Shown here: piece after piece, positions 26,301 to 34,524 of the stretch
Position numbering within the stretch: position 1 is the first letter of the stretch
Layout of the letters: each line of letters begins with the position of its first letter
NCBI GenBank assembly: GCA_963579025.1
Contig: CAUZFZ010000005.1
Span: 71,644 to 135,643, forward strand
Direction of reading: 5' to 3'
Source of the DNA: CAUZFZ01 sp963579025
GTDB lineage: Bacteria; Planctomycetota; Planctomycetia; Planctomycetales; Planctomycetaceae
Length of the DNA stretch: 64,000 bases
Translations under genes and position numbers: made by a program
The notes under the pieces: model-generated
Databases searched by the model: none
Told to the model about the DNA's origin: nothing
Seen by the model: the letters and a program-made list of their open reading frames with translations, nothing else

Positions 26301-26738
26301 GGCTGGGTGATCGAAGATTTGATCCAGGCGATGCAGTGGAGCCCACAGGCTGCCTGGTTCGAAGCCATCCGTCGGCGACTGCTGCCGCGACTCGCCGATC
26401 GGTTTCACTGGCTGAAGCAGGCGACATGGCTGGCCACCGAACAGGCGTTTCGAGAGCAGCGTGCGAAGCACAGAGACGTGAAGCAGGCGGCGTACGAACT
26501 GCTGCTGGACGGCTGGCTGTTTATTGGGGAAGCATTCGATCGGCCAGAGGATTCACCGTTTGCCGCCATCGCCGAATTGACGCGCGAACATCCGAGTGCC
26601 GAATTGCGGCTGGCGCATTGTCTCCGCGATCTGTGCTTTGGCGACGAATCCCGCGCAGACGATCTGGTGAACATGGTCCAGTCACCCGATCCCGACATGC
26701 GGCAACTACTGGTGGACTGCTTCTGGATCGATCCCTGA
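23310..26738 (+). CDS. NACHT-domain NTPase with long D/R-A/L repeat tract
   Basis: 1142 residues. The N-terminal ~215 residues belong to no family I recognise. The NACHT NTPase core follows: Walker A GDPGSGKST (231-239), Walker B IVLIDGVDELGG (~319), sensor-like TTIITSRIVGY, then the helical segment LSGNPLLLTIICLVHR and FVHLTFQEYLAASYL typical of bacterial NACHT proteins. Residues ~570-855 are helical, repeat-like. Residues 857-984 are a pure (D/A)(R/L) tract. The C-terminal ~155 residues are Trp-rich and helical. Bacterial NACHT proteins include antiphage NLR-like sensors in which the C-terminus recognises a trigger. The neighbouring subtilase gene suggests a protease effector. No signal peptide is present, so it acts in the cytoplasm. 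Confidence 0.85.
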   Translation: MTDPATVAELLSSYEDPQCEYDHITNLLCRFERRRCQAAGDESQPGFYMLPLRTTEARLSAGVETLEATISDVCVSVLKGDDPKRLVLFEPEHGPRPIDVWVDSFCENLHISVDEIETEVWDSREILKRMAAIRPLALAYCPHLLDDGPAAVATVEKLRERYDAELREAYGHIQFVGVPVYKEETTRAVPIEQIYIPLRIVPETADDREPATSRVDPLQLMRRGERHVVLGDPGSGKSTLLRFLALAGRHAALRERVGMSEADDRLPILVILRQYNEQLRTQPDLSLIDFVVDVARREFELPEIDQDFFEYWLYAARAIVLIDGVDELGGESAKAVVRQRVQDFQQTYPGNTTIITSRIVGYDDGYRKDLSGFSHQRVARLLTEEVQRFVGDWYEVRIPRRKEREQHVADLVRIISDEDNDSLLELSGNPLLLTIICLVHRIDAVLPDERVVLYQKCTETLLNTWHTWKFHSQDTRQRNRVERQNRARMEAIAFFMHRATGDDEVARARSVIPYDELREFLTAYIDQHESASDESPAERAEQFLKFVRERAGLLIEVGDEQYSFVHLTFQEYLAASYLRVTIEMGGVRTLWREYLSGLSEGARWHETLRLLIASLESPGSQRYLVEQLVEPSAEGVSSARVLLACGCLLDRVEAAEELTDGIVTELLRVAGHAATVEELRPPLKFLTGVMERIPDPQTRVLDRARTVVDADTSLGLATALNLISLGFAPDVVASSLPLATPADDVQSAGFHAIFLEDRAAWKGIPIEHFQRMDAFSCFYTSTSVGTNCASAVMWALSPWTRVAPVTQVLHAMIGREVVGYRLFHEGLCGLELDTSRATDDSRSIDGGDSSASAIMQALALTLTLDRDRDRALARDRDRALALDRARALDRALDRARDRDRDRARDRALDRARDRDRDRARDRALDRALDRDLDRDRDRDRDRARARALDRDLDRDRARARALARALALDRDRDRALALDRALALEFRRRFEAEPELHGWVIEDLIQAMQWSPQAAWFEAIRRRLLPRLADRFHWLKQATWLATEQAFREQRAKHRDVKQAAYELLLDGWLFIGEAFDRPEDSPFAAIAELTREHPSAELRLAHCLRDLCFGDESRADDLVNMVQSPDPDMRQLLVDCFWIDP
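25878..26261 (+). repeat. 64-copy in-frame hexanucleotide array inside NACHT gene
   Basis: 384 nt made of consecutive 6-mers of the form G(A/C)TC(G/T)G, apart from two ACTCTG units near the start. Every codon is GAT or GCT alternating with CGG or CTG, so the product is a strict (Asp/Ala)(Arg/Leu) alternation over 128 residues. The unit is a multiple of three, so copy-number changes never shift the frame. All three opposite-strand frames are also open here, but they are low-complexity shadows. Confidence 0.95.
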
Positions 26739-26749
26739 GAGTTTTTGTA

Positions 26750-26860
26750 GAGCTCCCCCCCACCGACCCCGCGTCGGTGGAAACATGACTGGCAGCTACC
26801 ACCGCGGCGCAGTAGCTGCCGGTCATGCATCCACCGACACAGGGTCGGCGGGGGGAATTC
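26750..26860. repeat. long two-tier palindrome between NACHT and subtilase genes
   Basis: Outer arms: GAGCTCCCCCCCACCGACC... to ...GTCGGCGGGGGGAATTC, about 30 bp with few mismatches. Inner arms: ATGACTGGCAGCTAC and GTAGCTGCCGGTCAT, 15 bp with one mismatch. It could fold into a near-continuous hairpin and act as a terminator or attenuator between the two genes; it also has the look of a mobile REP-type element. Confidence 0.8.
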
Positions 26861-26900
26861 CTGAACCCGAATAATTCACAGTCAGACAGAGACTCATCAC

Positions 26901-28436
26901 ATGCAGCCAGCACTCCCGGTCAGCCAGCAGATCAAACGTCTGCTGGACGAGCACCCGAACACCGAAGTCGAAGTCATCGTGCATCTGGAATCGGAGCAGC
27001 CGCGACTGAAACGTCTGTCTGACGCCACGGGTGCGGCGCTGCAGCGTCGTCGGCTGTCGCTGACCCCACGCGAACTGCTGCCCGCGGCATACGCAAAGAA
27101 GGTCTCACGCAAGGCCCGGCAGGAAACCGCCAGCACGCGGTCTTTGCTGCGGACCGCGAAGTCCGACACGCTGGCTCTGGCCCGCATTCAGAAGATTGGT
27201 CGGTCCAGCTTCGAAAGTCTGATCAAGAAGGGTCTGATCTCGGAAGTGCTGGCGCGAATGACGGAGCCGGCGAAGAAATCCGCAGCCCGGAATCCGGCAC
27301 CCACGCCCCTGTGGTCGTCTCGCGCCATGCCGCTGCGATTGAAGACGGATGAACTCGCTCGTCTTGAAGCGGAAGTGCCCAACCTGCGATCCGTCCATGT
27401 GAATCGCATGCTGCGCGTGCCCGCCATGCGGGAAATCCGCATGCTGCAGCTCGAACAGGAAGAACTGCTGTCGACCACCTGGGGCCTGCGAAAGATCAAC
27501 GCGCTGTCGGCGTGGGGTCTGACCGGGACAAAGGGCAGTGGCGTGAAAATCGGACTGCTCGACACCGGTGTCGATGCCGCGCATCCCGATCTGCAGGACG
27601 AGAACGGGAAGTCCAAGGTCGTCGGCTGGGAGGAATTCGATTCGCTGGGCCGTCCGCTGGGCACGGAACCGCGCGATTCCGACGAGCATGGAACACACTG
27701 CGCCGGCACGCTGGTCGGCGGTCACGCGTCCGGTCGACATATCGGCGTGGCTCCGAATGCGCGCGTCGCCGCGGCTCTCGTACTGGATGGTGACAAAGGC
27801 GGCACCGACGCGCAGATTCTGCGCGGCATTGACTGGTGTCTGGAACAGGAAGTCGACGTGATCAGCATGTCGCTCGGCGGGCTGGTCATGGATGCGGAAA
27901 CTCCACCCACCTACACCGAAGCCATTCTGACCTGCCTGGAACGTGGCGTGCCTGTTGTTGCCGCGATTGGCAACGAAGGCGCTCAGACCTCCGGTTCACC
28001 AGGCAACGACCTGTTCGCATTGAGTGTCGGGGCGACGGATCCACGCGATCGCCCGGCAGGCTTTTCCGGTGGTCGCACACAGATTCTTCGAGAGAGCGAG
28101 TACATCGACCGCAAGTACCTGCCGCTGCCGTATTCCAAGCCCGAACTGTCCGCACCGGGCGTGGCGGTCTATTCGTGCGTCCCGAAAGGCAAATGGAAAG
28201 CATTCAGCGGTACGTCGATGGCGACACCGCATGTGGCCGGCGCGATTGCCCTGCTGCTGTCGGCGACTCGGATTCGTGAACTGGAAGACGGTGAAGATCG
28301 CGCGTCGCTGGTTCAGGACCTGATTGTCGGTTCTGTCGAAGATCTGGGAGAAAGCGGTCAGGACCACCGGCACGGCTTCGGCCGGCTGGATGTGCTCCAG
28401 GCTATCGATTTTGCCCGCGAACGTGGATACGCTTGA
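26901..28436 (+). CDS. S8-family (subtilisin-like) serine peptidase, cytoplasmic
   Basis: 511 residues with no signal peptide. The catalytic triad is intact: Asp221 (GLLDTGVDAAHPDL), His263 (DEHGTHCAGTL) and Ser439 (FSGTSMATPHVAGA). The oxyanion Asn sits in VAAIGNEG. Residues 1-205 include two stretches resembling the subtilase propeptide fold (VEVIVHLESEQPRLKRL; LARLEAEVPNLRSVHVNRML), so it is probably made as an autoinhibited zymogen. It lies downstream of the NACHT gene, same strand, separated by a 111-bp palindrome. By analogy with NLR-protease pairs, it may be the effector unleashed when the NACHT protein senses infection; that is inference from context. Confidence 0.85.
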   Translation: MQPALPVSQQIKRLLDEHPNTEVEVIVHLESEQPRLKRLSDATGAALQRRRLSLTPRELLPAAYAKKVSRKARQETASTRSLLRTAKSDTLALARIQKIGRSSFESLIKKGLISEVLARMTEPAKKSAARNPAPTPLWSSRAMPLRLKTDELARLEAEVPNLRSVHVNRMLRVPAMREIRMLQLEQEELLSTTWGLRKINALSAWGLTGTKGSGVKIGLLDTGVDAAHPDLQDENGKSKVVGWEEFDSLGRPLGTEPRDSDEHGTHCAGTLVGGHASGRHIGVAPNARVAAALVLDGDKGGTDAQILRGIDWCLEQEVDVISMSLGGLVMDAETPPTYTEAILTCLERGVPVVAAIGNEGAQTSGSPGNDLFALSVGATDPRDRPAGFSGGRTQILRESEYIDRKYLPLPYSKPELSAPGVAVYSCVPKGKWKAFSGTSMATPHVAGAIALLLSATRIRELEDGEDRASLVQDLIVGSVEDLGESGQDHRHGFGRLDVLQAIDFARERGYA

Positions 28437-28574
28437 TTTGATTGGCTGACGCGTGCTCTTTTCCCCGGAGGCGGCCAGGCCCACGACCCGATGCCTGTAT
28501 GCGGCCTCAAAGTTTCCGTATCTGGCAGATCACCGACGGCCCCTCTTCTTTCCAGCTTCGCCCGGCACAGCACC

Positions 28575-28967
28575 ATGGCCGAACCATCCCGGACATCTCA
28601 GCCCACGACTGATGCGGCGGTCCAGGCCTGGTTGCAGCGCGCGGACAAGACCGAGTCACAGGAGCTGGTGGTTTCCGCGCGTGTGCCACCGCGACAGGTC
28701 ACGGTCACTCGCTCGCCCGGTGACCGGGTCACGCGCACGTCGGTCCAATCGGACACTCACCAGAATCAGGATCGGCAGCAGGTACTCCAGGAGCTGCAGC
28801 AGTTTCTACGCGACCAGTTGTCACTGGATCCCGTGTTGCTGGCCGCCGCCGGAGCCATCGCCGTCGTCGCACGGCCGAGCGATGCCGCTCAGATACTCGA
28901 ACACCCGCTCGTCTCTGGCGTGCGTTTGAATCGCCATCTTGATCCTCGGCAGAAAAGCTCGGTCTGA
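28575..28967 (+). CDS. small protein with subtilase-propeptide-like C-terminus
   Basis: 130 residues from the ATG at 28575; the frame is open to an ATG at 28491, but the extra residues look non-coding. The N-terminal half is polar and disordered (PTTDAAVQAWLQRADKTESQ). Then comes a Gln-rich helix (RQQVLQELQQFLRDQ) and a C-terminal segment AAAGAIAVVARPSDAAQILE, HPLVSGVRLNRHLDP. That last part matches the ending of inhibitor-I9-type propeptides and parallels LRSVHVNRMLRVP in the neighbouring subtilase. A separate propeptide-like gene could be a trans-acting chaperone or inhibitor of the protease. It starts 138 nt downstream of the protease. Confidence 0.6.
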   Translation: MAEPSRTSQPTTDAAVQAWLQRADKTESQELVVSARVPPRQVTVTRSPGDRVTRTSVQSDTHQNQDRQQVLQELQQFLRDQLSLDPVLLAAAGAIAVVARPSDAAQILEHPLVSGVRLNRHLDPRQKSSV

Positions 28968-29125
28968 GGCGTCTTTGATCCGGGAACAATCGCATTCGTT
29001 CGAACGGGCTTCCACCGTAGTCTGGTGGGTCCATTCGTTGTTAACCGAACGCGTGTCGTCCCTTACGTTGATCGACGATCAGCAGATTATCGAGACCTGA
29101 ACACCCCAATCATGGAGACCCGAAA

Positions 29126-29416
29126 ATGACTGACTCACGATTCTGGCGGACGCTGGCTGTTGCGCTTGTAGTTGGCGTGTTCTATTTCGCTCACGGCCTG
29201 CATGATCCGGCGGGGGAGCCGATGTCGGGGCTGATTCCTGAAGTGCATGCAGGTGACGTTGCCACCGTTCTCCCGAATTCCAGCAGTACGGTGAAGATCA
29301 TCACATCGACTAACGATGGGCGGGTAATCAACATCTGGACGGCATCGACGACTAACAGTCGAGTGTCATTTCTGGGCAGCTTTACTGCCCAACTCACGAA
29401 GCCGCAGGACAATTGA
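29126..29416 (+). CDS. small secreted hypothetical protein
   Basis: 96 residues from the ATG at 29126. A hydrophobic N-terminus (RFWRTLAVALVVGVFYFAHG) is a signal peptide or anchor. The rest is Ser/Thr-rich with beta propensity (TVKIITSTNDGRVINIWTAS) and ends LTKPQDN. Small single-anchor proteins of this form are frequent in planctomycetes and have no assigned function. It stands alone, with long non-coding stretches on the downstream side. Confidence 0.5.
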   Translation: MTDSRFWRTLAVALVVGVFYFAHGLHDPAGEPMSGLIPEVHAGDVATVLPNSSSTVKIITSTNDGRVINIWTASTTNSRVSFLGSFTAQLTKPQDN

Positions 29417-29958
29417 GTCAGTATGCCCCGCGAAACACGCTGCCGGAACGCCGCTGCTATCGCCCCTTGTTGTCGGCCTGTAGTCCGAGAGCCTGGGGCG
29501 CAACAATAAGGGGTGGCGGGAGAACTCGTTTCCGGGTTACGGCACTGCTGTGCACATCTTGAGACGGCTTAACATGAGATCACATCGGCCGTTATGAGCC
29601 TTCAACGTGTAAACGAAGGGTTTCTGCCCACGGATGGCAGGGCGGACCCACGGATGAAGTTACCGTCCGCGTTCGTTCATCCGTGGGCCCGCCCTGCCAT
29701 CCGTGGGATTTCCCTTTTGTCTCCCGCCGGATTCGGCCTGGCTAGTGATGTGCACAGCGCTGGGGTTACGGTCGCATGACCGGCTCAGTTGGTTCGGGCA
29801 GCGCGTGTCGCATGCTGCAAGACACGTCGGCTTCCATGACGAAGATCATCTCGTCCCCGCCGACTTTCCGGCGGGTCCCCGTTGTCTTGTTTCTCTCAGC
29901 CCGCTGACAGAAGATCGCGAGTTACTGGAGTCCCGCATTCACAACAGGAGCCAACACG
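29417..29958. other. 542-bp intergenic region, no gene seen
   Basis: No frame here has convincing protein character. It holds a weak inverted repeat (CGCCCCTTGTTGT near 29461 against AACAATAAGGGG near 29500) and the long palindrome at 29627-29707. Confidence 0.6.
29627..29707. repeat. 81-bp palindrome (CCCACGGATGGCAGGGCGG type)
   Basis: CCCACGGATGGCAGGGCGGA followed by CCCACGGATGAA pairs with TTCATCCGTGGGCCCGCC, CTGCCATCCGTGGG across a ~16-nt centre. The arm itself contains CCCACGGATG twice. It has no coding potential and looks like a REP/MITE-type element. Confidence 0.85.
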
Positions 29959-31209
29959 ATGACCATCAATTCCCCGTGGATCAAGACTGCAGTGTTTCTG
30001 CTCGTGATGGTCGGTGGTCGACCTTTGACCGCGGCCGACTGGCCTCAGTTTCTTGGTCCGAACCGTAATGGCATCTCAGCCGAAACCGGTTTGATTGATG
30101 CGTGGCCGGCTGGTGGGTTGAAACAACTTTGGCGCGTGGATGGCGGAGTCGGGATGTCGGCTGTGGCCGTTAAAGACGGTGTGGCCTGCACTTTGATTCA
30201 GACAGGTGGATCGCAGTCTGTGCTCGCCCTGGAGGCCGGAAGCGGCAAAACGAAATGGTCGACACAGGTAGCAAAGGCGTACTCCAACCAGATGGGCAAT
30301 GGACCTCGCGCCACGCCGGCCATCGCGGGAAATGCGGTCTACGTCATGACGGGAGATGGCACGCTGGCTGCTTTGAAACTCAGCGACGGCGAGACGATCT
30401 GGAGTCACAACGTATTCAAGCGACATGGAGGCAAACCGGCGGACTACGGCATGGCGTGTTCTCCGCTGGTCTCAGACGGCCTGGTCATCGTCACGATCGG
30501 GTCGCCGTCGGCCACAGTCGTCGCCTGCGATCTGAAAACGGGAGAAACCAAGTGGACCGCAGGCCAAGGAGAGAAGGCCGGGTATTCGTCTCCATCCGTG
30601 CTGAAGATTGGCGGCAAGGATCAGCTCGTGGTGTTCGCGGGAGCATCGGCCTTTGGCGTTGATCCAGCATCCGGTAAGCAACTTTGGAAGTACGCTTACG
30701 TGACAGACTACGACTGCAACATTGCCACGCCGCTGGCCGTCGGCGGAAACGTCCTGATTTCCGCAGGTGAGAATCACGGCAGCGCTTTACTGAAGATTGG
30801 TTCTAACTCGACCGTGTCCGAAGTCTGGACCTCAATCGGAACAGGCAGCGTGCTTCGCAATGAATGGCAGACGTCGATTCAGTCAGGCGGCCATCTGTAT
30901 GGCTTCGACAACGTCGGCAGCGCTGGCCCGGTTACTCATCTGACGTGCGTCAAAGCGGCGACCGGCGAACGTGTGTGGCGGCAGTTGCGGTTTGGCAAGG
31001 GGAATCTGATCGCCGCCGATGGCAAGTTGTTCGCCAGCACCATGAAGGGAGAAGTCGTGATCGTGAGCGCCACACCCGATGGTTTTCAGGAACTCGGTCG
31101 ACAGACCGTACTCGGCCGCACGCGTCAGGCACCCACGCTCGCCGACGGACGCCTGTACCTTCGCGATGACGAGGTCATCGTGTGCCTCGATGTCCGAGGC
31201 AAGAAGTGA
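29959..31209 (+). CDS. secreted PQQ-like beta-propeller protein
   Basis: 416 residues with a signal peptide (WIKTAVFLLVMVGGRPLTAA) ahead of DWPQFLGPNRNGISAETG, the typical opening of planctomycete outer-membrane PQQ-like (BamB-type fold) proteins. Repeated blade motifs are seen: LALEAGSGKTKWSTQV, LAALKLSDGETIWSHN, VACDLKTGETKWTAG, FGVDPASGKQLWKYA and TCVKAATGERVWRQL. No catalytic quinoprotein residues are evident, so it is probably a scaffold or binding protein in the periplasm. A cytochrome c gene follows 50 nt downstream, suggesting co-transcription. Confidence 0.8.
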   Translation: MTINSPWIKTAVFLLVMVGGRPLTAADWPQFLGPNRNGISAETGLIDAWPAGGLKQLWRVDGGVGMSAVAVKDGVACTLIQTGGSQSVLALEAGSGKTKWSTQVAKAYSNQMGNGPRATPAIAGNAVYVMTGDGTLAALKLSDGETIWSHNVFKRHGGKPADYGMACSPLVSDGLVIVTIGSPSATVVACDLKTGETKWTAGQGEKAGYSSPSVLKIGGKDQLVVFAGASAFGVDPASGKQLWKYAYVTDYDCNIATPLAVGGNVLISAGENHGSALLKIGSNSTVSEVWTSIGTGSVLRNEWQTSIQSGGHLYGFDNVGSAGPVTHLTCVKAATGERVWRQLRFGKGNLIAADGKLFASTMKGEVVIVSATPDGFQELGRQTVLGRTRQAPTLADGRLYLRDDEVIVCLDVRGKK

Positions 31210-31258
31210 ACTCACACAGTCGGATTCTTTCGAAACTCATGACAAAAGGTGAAACCGA

Positions 31259-31684
31259 ATGAAACTTCGTTTGATTGTCTGTGGCCTGCTGGCCGTCGCC
31301 GTGCTCTCCGTTGCGCTACCTGGATCCGCTCAGAAGAAGGGCAAGACTCGGCCGCTCACAACCAGCCAGTTGATGGCCGGACTCGTGAAGCCGCAGTTTG
31401 TGTCGCTTAAGGAGGCACTCGAAGCCGGGCCCAAAGACGATGAAGCATGGAAGGCTGTGGCAACCAGCGCGGCCCTGCTGAATGAGTCGGCGTACATCAT
31501 GCTGGCCGACGATCGCTGTCCGGACAAAATCTGGGAACAGGGCACGAAGGTTCTTGTTGATGCCAGCAACGCGGTACTGAAGAAAATCGCTGCCCGGGAC
31601 GCCAAGGGTGCACTCGAAGCTCACGCGGGCATCCAGCAGTCCTGCAAAGTCTGCCACACCGAGCACAAGTACAAGAAGAAGTAG
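31259..31684 (+). CDS. secreted c-type cytochrome (c'/c556-like)
   Basis: 141 residues with a signal peptide (LIVCGLLAVAVLSVALPGSA). The mature protein is helical and ends with a single haem site CKVCH near the C-terminus, followed by TEHKYKKK. C-terminal CxxCH in a four-helix protein of this length is the plan of cytochromes c' and c556. N-terminal residues VKPQFVSLKEAL and AWKAVATSAALLNESAYIML fit the first helices. The likely role is periplasmic electron transfer, possibly with the PQQ-like protein upstream. Confidence 0.8.
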   Translation: MKLRLIVCGLLAVAVLSVALPGSAQKKGKTRPLTTSQLMAGLVKPQFVSLKEALEAGPKDDEAWKAVATSAALLNESAYIMLADDRCPDKIWEQGTKVLVDASNAVLKKIAARDAKGALEAHAGIQQSCKVCHTEHKYKKK

Positions 31685-31765
31685 ACGGTTGCGGAAACCG
31701 ATACTGCGGTATTCAGTCGCTGAACTGAATCGGCATGCCCTTGTCCCTCATGCCCCTCTCCCTAA

Positions 31766-31788
31766 CCCTCTCCCCACGGGGGAGAGGG
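31766..31788. terminator. hairpin between convergent genes
   Basis: CCCTCTCCCC (31766-31775) and GGGGAGAGGG (31779-31788) form a 10-bp stem with a 3-nt loop between the cytochrome gene and the convergent VWA gene. There is no T-tract. The surrounding CCTCTCCCTAACCCTCTCCCC is a repeat seen in many genomes. Confidence 0.55.
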
Positions 31789-31805
31789 GACTTTACCGCG
31801 CCGGC

Positions 31806-34349
31806 TTATGGCAGTCCGTTGAGCTTGCGGACGACCCACTCGGCGGTTAGCAGGACGAAGAACAGGGTCATGAAGAACCAGTGGTCCCACAGCGTGGTTT
31901 CTTCCCGACTTTCCGTCGACTCTTCCGGCGGCTTGAGGAACTCGATCAGTTCACCGAGTTGATCCGGAAGCAACAGCTTGCCGCCGGATGCGTCGGCTAC
32001 TCGCGTCAGTAAATCACGGTTGGCACTCAGGTCGCTCAGTTCCCCCGTGACTGGTTCGCTGACGTAGAGCGACGTTGTCACTTCTTCGCCCAGGTTCGCA
32101 TTTTCGGCGACCAGTTTCAGCCGCCATGTGCCTGATGGCAGACTGACGGCGCGGCCTTCGTGGACGAGCGGACGCCCCTCGACAGGTGTCAGATCGATGC
32201 GTGAGAACGGGCGGCCCTTGCCGTCGTCCGGTTCTCGATAGACCTCGATGGCAGCCTGCATGTCTGGGTTCAGATCAAGAAACCGTGGCTGCCACCGCGC
32301 CTGAATCACAGCGTCCTGGCCGGCTTCGACCTGATTGCGGTCAAGCTGCAGTCGTACGAAATCGTTTCCAGCGGATGCTTTGTTCCGGGCGGCCCAGCGT
32401 GCCATCTGCCCCCAGAAACGATGGTGATACTGGTCGCCGACGCGGTGTCGCCAGCGCCAGGTACTGTCGATACCGATCCACAGGACCTGCCCGAAACCGT
32501 AGTACTGATGAATGATCGCCGCGTTCTCACGCTCTTCCTGCAGCGACGGTTCTCCAGGCCGACGGGCCGTGGCCAGCACACTCGCACCAGGACGTGCCTC
32601 TCCGAGCAGTCCCCATGTATGACCGGGCAGACGATTCCAGATGTTGCGATTCTCAATCGTGTCGACGTCGAATTGAAACATCGACTCGCGTTCGGCGTCG
32701 GGAGTCAGCCGCAAACGAAACCCGCGTTCGGATGGAGACTGATCCGCCGATCCACCTGTCAGATCGATCGTGCGCAAGCCAAGAACGGGCAGTAATCGTT
32801 CCACGACTTCATTGCGGTGTCGAAACGGAAAACTGTTCTTACCCGCCGTCAGCACCAGTGTGCCGCCAGTCTCTCGCACGTAGTGTTCGATGATTTCCCA
32901 GTCACGCTCCGTGACTTTGCCGGGTGACACATCTCCAATCACAAGCATGTCGGTTTGCGCGAGCGGAGACTGTTCAATCTCCGCGGGATCAGTCGGCAGG
33001 CGATGCTGTCGCTGAAAAAACGACGAAGGCAGCACTCCGATGTGCGGCTGGTCAAACACGACCGGCCTGAGTTCCACGCGCTCGTCGCGCTTCAACGCGT
33101 TATCAATGAATCGAAACTCCCAGCGGGCTTCGCCTTCCAGCAGCAGGACATGTGCCTGGTCATCCACGATCTGCACGGCAAAGTTGCGTTCGTTGTTGTC
33201 GTCGCGCGTCTCGTCGTCGCGGACGGCCGTTCGCAGCTTGTACTCCATTCGCCCGAGTTCGTCGGCATCCAGCGAGAACTCGACATCGACTAACGGCGCA
33301 CCGATCGCTGCATCGGGAATACGGACCTGCCGCGTCTCTTCGGTTCCGTCGGAGCGTTCGAGGACAATCGTCAGGTCTTCGTTCTGATAACCATCAGCGG
33401 CAAATTGAGCCTTTAACACCGGGGTGTCGTCTTTAAATGCCAACTGCGGATGTTCGATGGAAATGATCGAGATGTCTCGGGGACGGTTCTCGGAGCCGAT
33501 CATGACGGGTATCAGCGGTGCGTTCAGTGTGCGGAACCGTGCCGCGACTTCCACGGGATCACGACCGGTGTTGTGCCGTCCGTCCGTAAAGACCACGACG
33601 CCCATGATCTCGGACGTTTCATTTCCGGAGCTCGCTTCCGTCGCGCTGCTGAGATTGGTCTGCTGCGGCGCAAGTCCCGGGATCGGCTCTTTCAGCACAG
33701 CGTCGAGTGATTGCACATCGAGCGGTTCGGAGCGAGATGCGAAGGCGCGCAATTCGACGTCGCCCAGTTCCGCGAGCCGGTCGGTCAGCGGAGTCGCCGT
33801 TCCGGACAGCAGCCGTCGCACGATTTCACGCCGCGACATCTCGCGGACAGACTCGATCAACTGCTCGACGTTCTGCTGTCGCAGTCGCACCAGTTCCTGC
33901 TGCTTCGTGTCGGTCGGTGCTTCTCCGGGAGTTGCCCAGATCGGTTCTTCACCACGCTCGTAAGCGTCGATCCAGCCATCGATGCGACTGTTGATCGTCG
34001 CGTTGCCAATCAGCTCCAGGCCTCGGGCCAGACGCAGCAATTCTGCCTTTGTCGCGAATCGGTCGGCCGTGTCCATGCTTTCGGACACATCGACGGCCAC
34101 GATGATGCGGCCGGTTTTCTCGCGGTCGAGAACCCATGTCAGCACGGGCTGCAGGAACGTCAGAAACAGAACGCCAAGCACCGCAAGACGCAACAGCAGC
34201 AGCGTGTTTCCAACGCTGGCCGAAACCAGTTGCCGTTCGTACTTGAGCAGCGTGAAGATCAACCCGCCGGCGACCAGGCACGTCAGCAGGCAGATCCAGA
34301 ACCAGCCCGAATCGGCCAGTCCCTGAAAGATCAGTTCCTGTGTCTGCAT
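31806..34349 (-). CDS. membrane-anchored VWA-domain protein
   Basis: 847 residues. Two N-terminal TM helices (~15-35, ~48-72) precede a von Willebrand A domain with an intact MIDAS DxSxS (DVSES, residues 87-91) and VVVFTDGRHNTG. An Ig-like region follows (ISIISIEHPQLAFKDDTPVL), then a glutamine-amidotransferase-like fold (VLLLEGEARWEFRFIDNAL; MLVIGDVSPGKVTERDWEII), a further beta domain, and a last TM helix (~828-845). This is the common planctomycete BatA/YfbK-like membrane protein, often near MoxR ATPases, though none is beside it here. The likely role is envelope stress or assembly. Confidence 0.75.
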   Translation of the reverse strand: MQTQELIFQGLADSGWFWICLLTCLVAGGLIFTLLKYERQLVSASVGNTLLLLRLAVLGVLFLTFLQPVLTWVLDREKTGRIIVAVDVSESMDTADRFATKAELLRLARGLELIGNATINSRIDGWIDAYERGEEPIWATPGEAPTDTKQQELVRLRQQNVEQLIESVREMSRREIVRRLLSGTATPLTDRLAELGDVELRAFASRSEPLDVQSLDAVLKEPIPGLAPQQTNLSSATEASSGNETSEIMGVVVFTDGRHNTGRDPVEVAARFRTLNAPLIPVMIGSENRPRDISIISIEHPQLAFKDDTPVLKAQFAADGYQNEDLTIVLERSDGTEETRQVRIPDAAIGAPLVDVEFSLDADELGRMEYKLRTAVRDDETRDDNNERNFAVQIVDDQAHVLLLEGEARWEFRFIDNALKRDERVELRPVVFDQPHIGVLPSSFFQRQHRLPTDPAEIEQSPLAQTDMLVIGDVSPGKVTERDWEIIEHYVRETGGTLVLTAGKNSFPFRHRNEVVERLLPVLGLRTIDLTGGSADQSPSERGFRLRLTPDAERESMFQFDVDTIENRNIWNRLPGHTWGLLGEARPGASVLATARRPGEPSLQEERENAAIIHQYYGFGQVLWIGIDSTWRWRHRVGDQYHHRFWGQMARWAARNKASAGNDFVRLQLDRNQVEAGQDAVIQARWQPRFLDLNPDMQAAIEVYREPDDGKGRPFSRIDLTPVEGRPLVHEGRAVSLPSGTWRLKLVAENANLGEEVTTSLYVSEPVTGELSDLSANRDLLTRVADASGGKLLLPDQLGELIEFLKPPEESTESREETTLWDHWFFMTLFFVLLTAEWVVRKLNGLP

Positions 34350-34524
34350 GATGCGTGTTGCCAGGCAGGAGTTGAGCAGGGCAGGGGGAGGACACTTTTC
34401 TGTTGCGGCGTTGCCTCGAACACCTCTGCATAACGCTTTAAGCGAGCGGTGTTAAGCAACTTGCAGCCGTGCGTCGGGTCGAGGACAACTCGCTCGCGCC
34501 GTCCCGGCACTGAGCCCGCGAATC

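Noticed and set aside
25778..26471. Three long minus-strand frames encoding SR-, PI/PS- and PEPDPDP-type polymers
   Set aside because: They are shadows of the hexamer array in the NACHT gene; a stop-free 6-mer opens all frames.
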